The position numbers and the translations under genes are program-made. Source: Thalassotalea litorea (lineage in GTDB: Bacteria > Pseudomonadota > Gammaproteobacteria > Enterobacterales > Alteromonadaceae). From it: DNA of 64,000 bases. Positions 27,726 to 35,716 of the stretch are shown here, piece by piece. The notes beneath the pieces were generated by a model. That model was not told the DNA's origin. It searched no databases and worked only from the letters and a program-made list of their open reading frames with translations. The stretch spans positions 1 to 64,000 of the forward strand of contig NZ_VCBC01000011.1 of the NCBI RefSeq assembly GCF_005843925.1, written 5' to 3'. Numbering within the stretch: position 1 is the first letter of the stretch; every line of letters starts with the position of its first letter.

Positions 27726-28646
27726 TTACCACATCAATCCAATGATAAAAAGCACCCAATAAGAAAAGCTGGCGATACCGGTTTTGGTCATCTGGCTTTG
27801 TGCAGTCTCGCTATCGGGTAGATGACGCGTGGTAATAATGGTCGCCGCTAATGATGGAATGGTGAAAATAAATGCAAAGCAAAGTAACGGTAATTGTTCA
27901 CTGACAATTAACGCGACCGTACAAAGCACCGCAACAACCAATGCAATGGTTTGGGCATTGAGCAGATTCGCAATCGCCGGTGGTGATTTTACCAATGGCT
28001 CACCATCACTATCCAATCGCAGAGATTCATGGGCGGATAACCGCAGTGTTATCTGTTCGCTAAACCAGTTCATAAGCGCCAGGCATCCTGCGGCAGCGGC
28101 AATCAAAACATCCGTAATTTGCACGTTAGCAGTGTGCAGATAATGGCTAATGAAAAAGGGCAGAATGGCACTAAGCATTGCCATGATAGCCAAAGAGCCT
28201 ATTTGTCCAAATCTGTCAGCGGGCAACCCACGCCGGGTTTTGTGGCGTAAAACGGATAACAACAGTAAGCAACATACAACCATGAGCGTCATGCTCACCG
28301 GGGCCACTGCAGTACTGGTAAATGTTAACGCGCCGAGAGCCGCACAAAATAAAATGAACAAGCCGAGAATTAACTTCAGCATGGTGGATTGTATATGTTG
28401 ATGGTGGACAGATTGGTCGCGTGATTGTGGCTGACTCGCATGAATGATAAACGCCCGTTGATAGTCACTGGCAAGGTTGGTCACAATTTGCCCTAGCATC
28501 GTGATAAATAGCAAACTGGTGAATAGCCGGCCATCGACAAAGCCATCGTAAGCGGCAAGGCCACTGCCCAAAATAATTGCGCTACAGGGAAGAAAAAGAC
28601 TGCGGGGACGAATTGCGCCAAGCAGGAGTTGTGGATACAGTGACAT
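27726..28646 (-). CDS. Divergent UbiA/MenA-type prenyltransferase-like membrane protein
   Basis: The 306-residue protein has about nine transmembrane helices. It starts LLLGAIRPRSLFLPCSAIILGSGLA, like MenA (1,4-dihydroxy-2-naphthoate prenyltransferase), which has RPxTL at this place. The first Asp motif is reduced: where MenA has an NxANDYxDxxxGxD block, this protein has TNLASDYQRAFIIHA, keeping one Asp but losing the others. The second Asp-rich loop is also not obvious. It may be an inactive or repurposed family member. No menaquinone genes are nearby. Confidence 0.6.
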   Translation of the reverse strand: MSLYPQLLLGAIRPRSLFLPCSAIILGSGLAAYDGFVDGRLFTSLLFITMLGQIVTNLASDYQRAFIIHASQPQSRDQSVHHQHIQSTMLKLILGLFILFCAALGALTFTSTAVAPVSMTLMVVCCLLLLSVLRHKTRRGLPADRFGQIGSLAIMAMLSAILPFFISHYLHTANVQITDVLIAAAAGCLALMNWFSEQITLRLSAHESLRLDSDGEPLVKSPPAIANLLNAQTIALVVAVLCTVALIVSEQLPLLCFAFIFTIPSLAATIITTRHLPDSETAQSQMTKTGIASFSYWVLFIIGLMW

Positions 28647-28800
28647 TTATCATTCTCAAACACGGAAAACTGGCCAGAGATTCTATACCAATGGGTATCG
28701 TTATGTGAACCGAGGGTATGTTATTTTCATGATATTCAATGAACCTCAGGCCCCATGGTCAAATCTAGCCAAAACTCTTAACCCAGCCCGATTGCTAAAA

Positions 28801-29391
28801 TCAGCGCAATCGCCAGCACTTCAACTCAGTGTAGACTACCCCCGCCGGAGTCGATACCGATTCAAACAAGGCAAATCGTTTTACAATCATTGGAATTGCA
28901 AAGGGTTGTTGCAGATATACAGGACGGGTAACCTTGCGAGCCAGGGTAATGTGAGGTGTAAATTTGTATTCAGTGTGCGCTTGAGAACCTGAATTCTCGT
29001 TATTCACAGCGTGATTACTCAAAACCTTATTCATCATTACCTGATCGGTTAAGGCATTGATTTTCGCGGCTAGCAATTGTAACGCTTCGGGGATATCGGA
29101 TAAGCCGAGATATAGCACTTTAGGTTTTTTGAAATGGCCCAATCGGTTTATGGTTAACGACATTGACGGGGTGGTGATGGTATTCGCCAAAGTCATTAAT
29201 TTATCGATCGATTCTAGCTGACATTGACCTATGTAGCGTAGCGTCATATGAAAATTGAGGTAAGGCACAGGCTTTACTAATGTCGGTAGATTTTGATCGC
29301 GCCAGTTGTCTAATTGCTGTTTTTGCCTTTCATCAAAGGACACAGCAAAAAATATGCGTTTGCCGGGCTCTGTTTTTTGCGGGATTATCAT
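28801..29391 (-). CDS. thpR: RNA 2',3'-cyclic phosphodiesterase
   Basis: This 2H phosphoesterase has 196 residues, slightly longer than usual. Both HxT motifs are present: HMTLRYIG in the N-terminal half and HITLARKV in the C-terminal half. The family opens 2',3'-cyclic phosphates at RNA ends and was first known for in vitro ligase activity. An insertion of about 15 residues (NNENSGSQAHTEYK region) precedes the second motif. Confidence 0.88.
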   Translation of the reverse strand: MIIPQKTEPGKRIFFAVSFDERQKQQLDNWRDQNLPTLVKPVPYLNFHMTLRYIGQCQLESIDKLMTLANTITTPSMSLTINRLGHFKKPKVLYLGLSDIPEALQLLAAKINALTDQVMMNKVLSNHAVNNENSGSQAHTEYKFTPHITLARKVTRPVYLQQPFAIPMIVKRFALFESVSTPAGVVYTELKCWRLR

Positions 29392-29593
29392 GCTGTAAGG
29401 TTAACCAAAAGTCATTCGGGTGTCTAAAGTATCCCATCTAACGGGTGAAAAAACGGATACCAAGAAACCCACTCAGACTTCGATTTCTTGTCTTTATCTG
29501 GTCTTGCGCAATACTTGTAGCAGATTTTTGTCGCCATTGCGGGGATCAAAACTATATCTTCTGGCACATTAAATTTAGTAGGTGGTTGTTGTC

Positions 29594-30805
29594 ATGAATC
29601 CTGTGAAGACTCGTCGATTAGTGGTTTATTCCTTTGCCCCAATATTATTATCTTCATTGTTTGTTGCCCCCGTAGTTTGCGCTGAGGAAGAAGATAATGA
29701 TCTTTTTATGGCGGATTTTCGACTTCGATATGAGACCGTAGATCAAAACAATTTGCTCAACGATGCGAAAGCATTAACGTTAAGAACCACAATTGGATTA
29801 CGAACCCCAAAAATATTCGGTTTTTCACTGTACGTCGAGGGCGAGGATTCAAGGCCGGTGTTTGGCATTGATGATTATAGCGATACGTTAGGGATGAATC
29901 CTGATTACTCGGTGATTGCCGACCCCAAAACCACGGAATTTGACCAAGGCTATCTGCAGTTTAAGACGAAAACCATAACCGCTAGGTTGGGACGTCAGGT
30001 GATTAGTCTTGATAACCAGCGATTTGTTGGCAATGTTGGCTGGCGTCAGGATAAGCAAACCTTTGATGCAATGAGTGTTACCTGGAAGCTATTCGATAGC
30101 ATCACAGTGAACTACGCCTATATTGACAAACGCAACCGGATTTTTGCCAAAGATCGGGATTTGAATAGTAAAGATCAACTGATAAACCTTGCCTGGGATA
30201 CTGGTTTGGGCACTTTAATTGGTTATGCCTATATGCTCGAAGAAGATGAGGGTATTCGCAATACTAATGACACTTATGGTATTCGTTATTAGGGAGAGTT
30301 GCAGGCATTCGGGCAGCAATGGTTGTTAAATGCCGAATATGCGGAGCAAACTCTGCAAACCCCAGTAGGAAAATTTGATCCTGAATACCACCTTATTGAA
30401 GCGGGTATCCACTTTCGTGCTGTAACGTTTATCCTCGGTTATGAGTCGCTTGGCAGTGATGACGGTCTGGCTGGTTTTGCGACACCGCTTGCAACCTTAC
30501 ATAAATTCAATGGCTTTACCGATCAATTTTTAACAACACCCGCACAGGGGTTGCATGACTGGCATGCCACGCTCGGGGGAGGCATCTTTTCCGGCAAATG
30601 GAGCCTTGGTTATCACGACTTTGAAGCGGATGATGTCGCGCCTCTGATTGATGATTTTGGCAAAGAGTATAATGCTCAGTACACCCAACCCCTTGGAGAG
30701 CATTTCTCTGCCGGCGTCAAATACGCGAACTACGAAGGTGGTGACCTTGCTACCGAAAAGGCCGATACCGATAAACTCTGGGTTTGGATTGGAGCGACAT
30801 TTTAA
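29594..30805 (+). pseudogene. Alginate-export-like outer-membrane porin interrupted by an amber codon
   Basis: A signal peptide (to about ...VVCA) and barrel strands align along the whole length with the intact porin at 36579-37781 (shared blocks SVIADPxTTExDQG, VGWRQDKQTFDA, TPLATLHKFNG, IDDFG). An in-frame TAG at 30290-30292 (codon 233) cuts it; the frame is otherwise open and conserved to the final TF at 30805. Both halves are in the same frame, so only one base change is needed to restore it. It may be a young pseudogene, a sequencing error, or a read-through gene. The start at 29594 has AGGTGG upstream. It lies just before nasT. Confidence 0.85.
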
Positions 30806-30824
30806 CGAGAAAACTCGGTTTGAA

Positions 30825-30841
30825 TGCGCCATCTTGGCGCA
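30825..30841. promoter_or_regulatory. Probable NtrC binding site (enhancer)
   Basis: The perfect dyad TGCGCCATCTTGGCGCA has 7-base arms and a 3-base centre. It has the geometry of the enterobacterial NtrC consensus TGCACC-N5-GGTGCA with one symmetrical change per arm. Its centre is about 128 bases upstream of the start predicted from the sigma-54 promoter at 30935, a normal enhancer distance. It could also be read as a terminator hairpin of the broken porin gene, but no T-run follows. Confidence 0.6.
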
Positions 30842-30934
30842 CACTTGCCTTAATTTAATTCATTCTTTGGCAAATGCTTATATTGATAACGAGAATACCC
30901 TCCCTATCATTGCGCTTTGGCGTATTCTATTAAC

Positions 30935-30949
30935 TGGCACAAAACTTGT
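30935..30949 (+). promoter_or_regulatory. Sigma-54 (-24/-12) promoter upstream of nasT
   Basis: TGGCACAAAACTTGT matches the RpoN consensus TGGCACG-N4-TTGC, with the GG and G exactly 12 bases apart; only the G after CAC and the C of TTGC differ. Transcription would start near 30961, about 50 bases before the nasT start. Nitrogen-assimilation genes are classic sigma-54/NtrC targets, which supports the call. Confidence 0.75.
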
Positions 30950-31013
30950 ATGGGAATTGTATTGTGCAGTTTCTTCTGCGCGTCAACCTGGTTAATTAAC
31001 AATAGATGTGCCG

Positions 31014-31631
31014 ATGAGTATTTTGAAATCAGATACCCAGCCCCTACTTAAACTTTTACTAGTGGATTATAACAGTCATAAGACCCATATCTTGTCTGAG
31101 GCCTTTGACAATGAACACTATCAAATTGAATGGGCGTCCGCCTCTGGGATGTCTTTACTTCACCGAGTCCGGGAGTCAAAACCGGATATTATCATTATCG
31201 ATATTGAGTCTCCGGATCGGGATATGCTCGATAGTCTGAACATGCTATCAACAACCGCACCTAAGCCCGTGGTGATGTTTTCTGAAGACCAGAATAGTCA
31301 AGTTATTCAAGAGCTGGTCAAGGCCGGTGTTAGCGCCTATATCACAGGGGGGGTTGATAGCAGTAGAGTTCGTTCGATTATTGATATCGCGTTAGCGCGC
31401 TTTAAAGAACACCAAAACTTAAAGCAGGAACTTGCTGATACTAAGCAAAAGCTATCGAGTCAGAAAGTTATTGAACAGGCAAAGATTTGGCTGATGGAAA
31501 ACAAGCACTGCTCCGAGAAGCAGGCGTATCACCATATTCGTAAAATCGCCATGGATAACAGCCAGAAAATGGAAGATGTCGCCAGGAATATCCTGTCCCT
31601 GGCCAATATGCTTGGAGGTAGTCATGGCTGA
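31014..31631 (+). CDS. nasT: ANTAR-domain nitrate response antiterminator NasT
   Basis: The 205-residue protein has a receiver-like N-terminal domain (about 10-125), a helical linker and a C-terminal ANTAR RNA-binding domain (about 145-205; IEQAKIWLMENKHCSEKQAYHHIRKIAMDNSQKMEDVA). In the known system NasT is held by NasS without nitrate; when nitrate binds NasS, NasT is freed and blocks termination in the nas leader RNA. The predicted target is the leader at 32840-32990. A GTG at 31008 is an alternative start two codons earlier. nasS overlaps its end by 8 bases. Confidence 0.9.
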   Translation: MSILKSDTQPLLKLLLVDYNSHKTHILSEAFDNEHYQIEWASASGMSLLHRVRESKPDIIIIDIESPDRDMLDSLNMLSTTAPKPVVMFSEDQNSQVIQELVKAGVSAYITGGVDSSRVRSIIDIALARFKEHQNLKQELADTKQKLSSQKVIEQAKIWLMENKHCSEKQAYHHIRKIAMDNSQKMEDVARNILSLANMLGGSHG

Positions 31632-32712
31632 TTCAATAATGGAAAAACGCTCGCTTAAAGTTGGCTTTATGCCATTGACCGACAGCGCACCTCTGGTAGT
31701 GGCAAAAGAGTATGGCTTTTTTGAACGTTACGGTCTTGATGTCACATTGGAGCAACAAAATTCCTGGGCAACCATGCGCGATAAGGTTTGCGCGGGCCTA
31801 CTCGATGGTGCTCAAATGCTGGCGCCGATGCCAATTGCCAGTAGTTTAGGCCTGGATGGGCAACGGATCCCGATGATTACACCTTTTGTTCTAAGCCGCA
31901 ATGGTAACGCCATTACGCTTAGTCAAAAGTGGTATAAACACCTGGACGAACACAGATTGGGTGAAGGACAACCTATTAGCGCCACTGCGATTGCATCGAT
32001 TGTTAACAAGAAAATCGCTAATGGTGAGAAACTCAGATTCGCAACGGTATTTCCTTATAGTTGTCACTATTACCAATTGCTGGATTGGTTAAGTGCCGGT
32101 GGCATCGACTTAAGTCATATTGAGCTGCTTATCATCCCTCCTGGAAACATGATTGCGGCATTGAAATCCGGCGAGATTGACGGCTTTTGTGTGGGCGGTC
32201 CGTGGAATGCCTTCGCGGTTCGAGCGCAGTTAGGCTTTACCGCTGCCACCTCGTCTGACATTTGGATGGATTTTCCTGAAAAAGTATTGGCAGTTTTGGC
32301 AAGTTGGCAGATGCAAAATCCCAACACTTGTAAAGCGTTGGTACAAGCTTTAAATGATGCATGTCATTGGCTTGAATCGATCCCTAATCGATTTGAAGCG
32401 GCTCAGCTATTGAGTGGTTCGCAGTATTTAAATATGGATCTAAATATCATTGCTCCTTCATTGCTTGGTAGCTGTTTGACCTACAAAGACCTGCCGCCAC
32501 GACAAATAAACACTTATAACCAGTTCGCCGATTCTGAATCTGCAAGCCTCAACTGCCCAAGTATTGATGATGGGCGCTGGTTACTGGAAGTGATGCAAAA
32601 ATCCGGGCATCTGGACAATCCTAGCCATGCGCTGTTGCAGTTGCCGCATATATATCGACAAGATTTATTTCGCCAGTATTTTACCGCGAATCAGGATGTT
32701 GCACCAAGATAG
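31624..32712 (+). CDS. nasS: Nitrate sensor protein NasS (NrtA-like, cytoplasmic)
   Basis: The 362-residue protein has the NrtA/CmpA ligand-binding fold (LKVGFMPLTDSAPLVVAKEYGFFERYGLDV, GAQMLAPMPIA, FCVGGPWNAFAV) but no signal peptide, so it acts in the cytoplasm, as NasS does. It binds nitrate or nitrite and controls NasT by direct contact. The ATG at 31624 overlaps nasT by 8 bases, implying coupled translation and matched amounts. It is clearly paralogous to the exported NrtA encoded just downstream. Confidence 0.9.
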   Translation: MADSIMEKRSLKVGFMPLTDSAPLVVAKEYGFFERYGLDVTLEQQNSWATMRDKVCAGLLDGAQMLAPMPIASSLGLDGQRIPMITPFVLSRNGNAITLSQKWYKHLDEHRLGEGQPISATAIASIVNKKIANGEKLRFATVFPYSCHYYQLLDWLSAGGIDLSHIELLIIPPGNMIAALKSGEIDGFCVGGPWNAFAVRAQLGFTAATSSDIWMDFPEKVLAVLASWQMQNPNTCKALVQALNDACHWLESIPNRFEAAQLLSGSQYLNMDLNIIAPSLLGSCLTYKDLPPRQINTYNQFADSESASLNCPSIDDGRWLLEVMQKSGHLDNPSHALLQLPHIYRQDLFRQYFTANQDVAPR

Positions 32713-32722
32713 TTATGTTGGT

Positions 32723-32739
32723 TGCACTCAATGTATGCA
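32723..32739. promoter_or_regulatory. Possible NtrC site upstream of the nrtA promoter
   Basis: The imperfect dyad TGCACTCAATGTATGCA has outer TTGCA/TGCAA symmetry and the 17-base NtrC layout; the left half matches TGCAC well and the right half poorly. Its centre is about 108 bases upstream of the start predicted from the -24/-12 element at 32813. It is weaker than the site at 30825. Confidence 0.35.
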
Positions 32740-32812
32740 ATCCGGTGAGTTTTTACTCTAATGATTTTCCAGGATCTCTCTCAAGGCCAATAAAAATCAC
32801 GTTTTTTAATCT

Positions 32813-32828
32813 TGGCATTTAATATGCA
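32813..32828 (+). promoter_or_regulatory. Sigma-54 (-24/-12) promoter for the nrt-nir-nas operon
   Basis: TGGCATTTAATATGCA has the GG and GC elements at the exact 12-base spacing of RpoN promoters (consensus TGGCACG-N4-TTGCA). The predicted start, near 32839, falls at the base of the first leader hairpin (32840), so the transcript would begin with the NasT target structure. Confidence 0.7.
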
Positions 32829-32839
32829 TTACATACATC

Positions 32840-32929
32840 AGGTGCAACAGCGTACCTTTAATTGCCCTACGGGGCGCTCAAAAAATTCATTAACTAATAG
32901 AACTGCAACGGCGTAGTCTTTCATTAGTT
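32840..32929 (+). promoter_or_regulatory. NasT/ANTAR-responsive leader RNA with two hexaloop hairpins
   Basis: Hairpin 1 pairs AGGTGC (32840-32845) with GTACCT (32852-32857) around the hexaloop AACAGC. Hairpin 2 has outer arms AACTAAT/ATTAGTT (32892-32898, 32923-32929), an inner CTGC/GTAG stem and the hexaloop AACGGC (32907-32912). ANTAR proteins recognise tandem stem-loops with A at loop position 1 and G at position 4; loop 2 fits, loop 1 has A at position 4. Between them is a GCCC-TACG-GGGC hairpin with a UNCG tetraloop (32864-32875). The leader lies between the sigma-54 promoter and an intrinsic terminator, as expected for NasT control. Confidence 0.7.
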
Positions 32930-32937
32930 TGGCATCG

Positions 32938-32990
32938 AAGCCTGACGTAACCAATCTCATTTTTGGGGAATGGTGACGGCGGGCTTTTTT
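32938..32990 (+). terminator. Intrinsic terminator in the nrtA leader (conditional)
   Basis: Bases 32938-32953 pair with 32971-32986 over 16 positions with only two A-G mismatches and one G-T pair, closing a 17-base loop and followed directly by TTTT. It ends just before the nrtA ribosome binding site GGAG at 32995. A strong terminator here, with no gene ending upstream except nasS about 220 bases before, makes sense as the attenuator overcome by NasT. Confidence 0.85.
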
Positions 32991-33004
32991 ATTTGGAGAA
33001 AATT

Positions 33005-34411
33005 ATGTTTCAACTTTCAAAAACGGGTTCAAACAAAATGATCAAACGAATAGGCCATGCATTCTCAATGGTTCTTACTGCGTTTAGTTTTATTGTTTGT
33101 ACATCTATTCATGCTGAAGAGTTGGGCTATCCCGAAAAGGAAGAGCTGACTTTTGGTTTTATTAAACTGACTGATATGGCGCCTATCGCGATTGCCTATG
33201 AAAAAGGCTTTTTCGAAGATGAGGGCCTATACGTCACGATTGAAGCTCAGGCGAACTGGAAAGTATTGCTTGATGGTGTCATTGATGGTCGCCTCGATGG
33301 TGCGCATATGTTAGCGGGTCAGCCAATTGCGGCAACCATTGGCTACGGTACCAAAGCCAATATCATCACCCCATTTTCGATGGATTTAAACGGTAATGGT
33401 ATCACTGTTTCCAATGAAATCTGGGAGCAGATGAAAGTCAATATTCCTAAACAAGCTGATGGTCGCCCAGTGCACCCAATCAAAGCGGATGCGTTAAAGC
33501 CGATCGTTGAGAAATTTCAAGATGAAGGCAAGCCTTTTAACATGGGCATGGTCTTTCCGGTATCTACTCACAACTATGAATTGCGCTACTGGCTTGCCGC
33601 GGGTGGAATTCACCCAGGTTTTTATGCACCGCATAAAGGTGATACCTCGGGACAAATTGACGCCCAGGCTCTTCTTTCTGTGACGCCACCGCCACAAATG
33701 CCAGCAACATTAGAAGCGGGCACCATTTATGGATACTGCGTGGGTGAACCTTGGAATCAACAAGCCGTATTTAAAGGCATTGGTGTTCCCGTTGTTACCG
33801 ATTATGAAATCTGGAAAGACAACCCGGAAAAAGTATTCGGCATTACTCAGGAATTTTCAGAAAAATATCCAAACACCACGATTCGTCTGACCCGAGCATT
33901 GATTCGTGCTGCTGAGTGGTTAGATGCAAATGAAAATGGCAACCGTCCAGAAGCGGTGAAAATTTTGTCGGATTCTCGCTATGTCGGTGCCGATTATGAA
34001 GTGATTGCCAACAGCATGACAGGGACATTCGAATACGAGAAAGGCGACAAGCGTGCAGTGCCTGACTTTAACGTTTTCTTTCGCTACAACGCGACCTATC
34101 CCTATTATTCCGACGCAATTTGGTACCTGACGCAAATGCGCCGTTGGGGACAAATCAGCGATGATAAGCCAGACAGTTGGTACAAAGATGTCGCGTTTAA
34201 AGTCTATCGACCTGATATCTATCAAAAAGCGGCACAGTCTTTAATTGACGAGAAAATCATGGATGCTAGTGCATTCCCCGATTTTACCAATGAAGATGGC
34301 TTCCGCTCACCACAAACGCATTTTATTGACGGCATCGTTTATGACGGCACTAAGCCAAACGATTACCTCAAGAAGTTTGAAATCGGCTTGAAAGCTGGTG
34401 AAAAAATTTAA
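33005..34411 (+). CDS. nrtA: Nitrate ABC transporter substrate-binding protein
   Basis: This periplasmic nitrate/nitrite-binding protein of the NrtA/CmpA family has 468 residues. A signal peptide (basic start, hydrophobic to about residue 38, cleavage near IHAEE) precedes the binding domain with [41 protein letters not shown] and [13 protein letters not shown]. The start is fixed by GGAG 6 bases upstream, right after the leader terminator. It begins the operon nrtA-nrtB-nrtC-porin-nirB-nirD-nasA-cobA. Confidence 0.93.
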   Translation: MFQLSKTGSNKMIKRIGHAFSMVLTAFSFIVCTSIHAEELGYPEKEELTFGFIKLTDMAPIAIAYEKGFFEDEGLYVTIEAQANWKVLLDGVIDGRLDGAHMLAGQPIAATIGYGTKANIITPFSMDLNGNGITVSNEIWEQMKVNIPKQADGRPVHPIKADALKPIVEKFQDEGKPFNMGMVFPVSTHNYELRYWLAAGGIHPGFYAPHKGDTSGQIDAQALLSVTPPPQMPATLEAGTIYGYCVGEPWNQQAVFKGIGVPVVTDYEIWKDNPEKVFGITQEFSEKYPNTTIRLTRALIRAAEWLDANENGNRPEAVKILSDSRYVGADYEVIANSMTGTFEYEKGDKRAVPDFNVFFRYNATYPYYSDAIWYLTQMRRWGQISDDKPDSWYKDVAFKVYRPDIYQKAAQSLIDEKIMDASAFPDFTNEDGFRSPQTHFIDGIVYDGTKPNDYLKKFEIGLKAGEKI

Positions 34412-34462
34412 ATTGGCCAGTGGCCGTTAACCCTAACTCATGAATTTAACCTGGAGTATGAG

Positions 34463-35461
34463 ATGAGTCTTTTAATCCGAAATCTGATCAACTTAGATCG
34501 GGAGCAGTCTTTCTCTGAACAAAGCCTATTGATGGCGGGACAGAAATTAAAGCAAGCGTTATTGCCGATCCTTGGATTACTGGGCTTTTTATTGATGTGG
34601 TCTATTGCCGCCAATAATGTCACAACTTCGTTAGGAAAATTTCCTGGACCTGGAGCGGTCATTACCCAGTTTGACAATTTGTATCAGGAACATGTCAGCG
34701 AACGGGATAAAGAGCTGGCTTTTTACGAGCGTCAGCATAAACGTAATGCAGATCGTATCGCAAAAGATCCGAATTATGTCCCAAAAGTTCGCGCCTACAC
34801 CGGTAAAGAAACATTTTTGGATCAAATCTTAACCAGCCTTAAGACCGTTCTAAGCGGCTTTATTCTCGCCGCAATTATCGCCATTCCTTTGGGGATCGCG
34901 ATTGGCTTGAGTCATACATTAAACCAAGCGATTAACCCGATTATTCAGGTATTCAAACCGGTATCGCCATTGGCCTGGTTGCCTTTGGTAACCATGTTAG
35001 TCAGTGCCTTGTACGTATCGGATGACCCGTTTTTTTCTAAGTCTTTTGTGAACTCCTTAATCACTGTCACCTTATGTTGTGTGTGGCCAATGGTGATTAA
35101 CACGTCTGTTGGCGTCGCTTCAATTAATCAAGATTGGGTGAATGTTTCACAAGTTCTGCGACTTCCTGCTCTTACTCATGTACGCAAAATCGTACTTCCT
35201 GCATCGATACCGGCGATATTTACCGGGATGCGGATGTCTCTCGGTATTGCCTGGATGGTGTTAATTGCCGCGGAAATGCTGGCGCAGAACCCTGGACTTG
35301 GCAAGTTTGTCTGGGATGAATTTCAAAACGGAAGCTCACAGTCGTTGTCTCGCATTATGGCAGCAGTGATTGTGATTGGTTTAATTGGCTTTTTATTGGA
35401 CCGCGCGATGTTGCAATTACAACGTTGGTTGTCCTGGGATAAAGCTTCGGCGAAACGCTAA
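34463..35461 (+). CDS. nrtB: Nitrate ABC transporter permease
   Basis: The 332-residue inner-membrane permease belongs to the BPD_transp_1 family, with six or so membrane segments and an EAA-type loop (SQVLRLPALTHVRKIVLPASIPAIFTGMRMSLGIAW). A charged stretch between the first and second membrane segments (about residues 75-115, rich in Glu, Arg and Lys) should be periplasmic and could contact NrtA. It has a good ribosome binding site and follows nrtA by 51 bases. Confidence 0.93.
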   Translation: MSLLIRNLINLDREQSFSEQSLLMAGQKLKQALLPILGLLGFLLMWSIAANNVTTSLGKFPGPGAVITQFDNLYQEHVSERDKELAFYERQHKRNADRIAKDPNYVPKVRAYTGKETFLDQILTSLKTVLSGFILAAIIAIPLGIAIGLSHTLNQAINPIIQVFKPVSPLAWLPLVTMLVSALYVSDDPFFSKSFVNSLITVTLCCVWPMVINTSVGVASINQDWVNVSQVLRLPALTHVRKIVLPASIPAIFTGMRMSLGIAWMVLIAAEMLAQNPGLGKFVWDEFQNGSSQSLSRIMAAVIVIGLIGFLLDRAMLQLQRWLSWDKASAKR

Positions 35462-35716
35462 AAGGGTCTGTTGACCCACTCGATAACGGCTTTTGTTCAA
35501 TCAAATACTTGAACTAAAGAAGTCAGACAATAACTAGTGGAAAAGGTAATAAGGGCACCAGTTGAATTCTTCGAACAGTGTTTGGTTTGAATCCGACCTG
35601 AGCTTTTCTCGTTACCGTGCAATGAGCACGCTAAAAAGAACAAGCCTTGGTCAAAACCCAAACAATTCACTGCAGCGAACCGAGAACACAAACAGGCCCT
35701 TGAGAGGAATATTAAG
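35462..35716. other. 255-base gap inside the nitrate operon
   Basis: This is an unusually long gap between nrtB and the ATPase gene. It holds no coding frame of note. Small hairpins can be drawn: GGGTC/GACCC with a TGTT loop at 35464-35477, and CGTGC/GCACG at 35616-35630. It may hold an internal promoter, an RNA processing site or the remains of a lost gene. I found no -24/-12 element or clear intrinsic terminator in it. Confidence 0.4.

Noticed and set aside
29562..29577. Sigma-54 promoter before the broken porin (TGGCACATTAAATTTA)
   Set aside because: The -24 half is good but the -12 half lacks TGC, and transcription would start inside the ribosome binding site.
30299..30805. Separate gene starting at TTG 30299
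   Set aside because: It is in the same frame as 29594-30289 and continues the same porin barrel; it has no ribosome binding site or signal peptide of its own.
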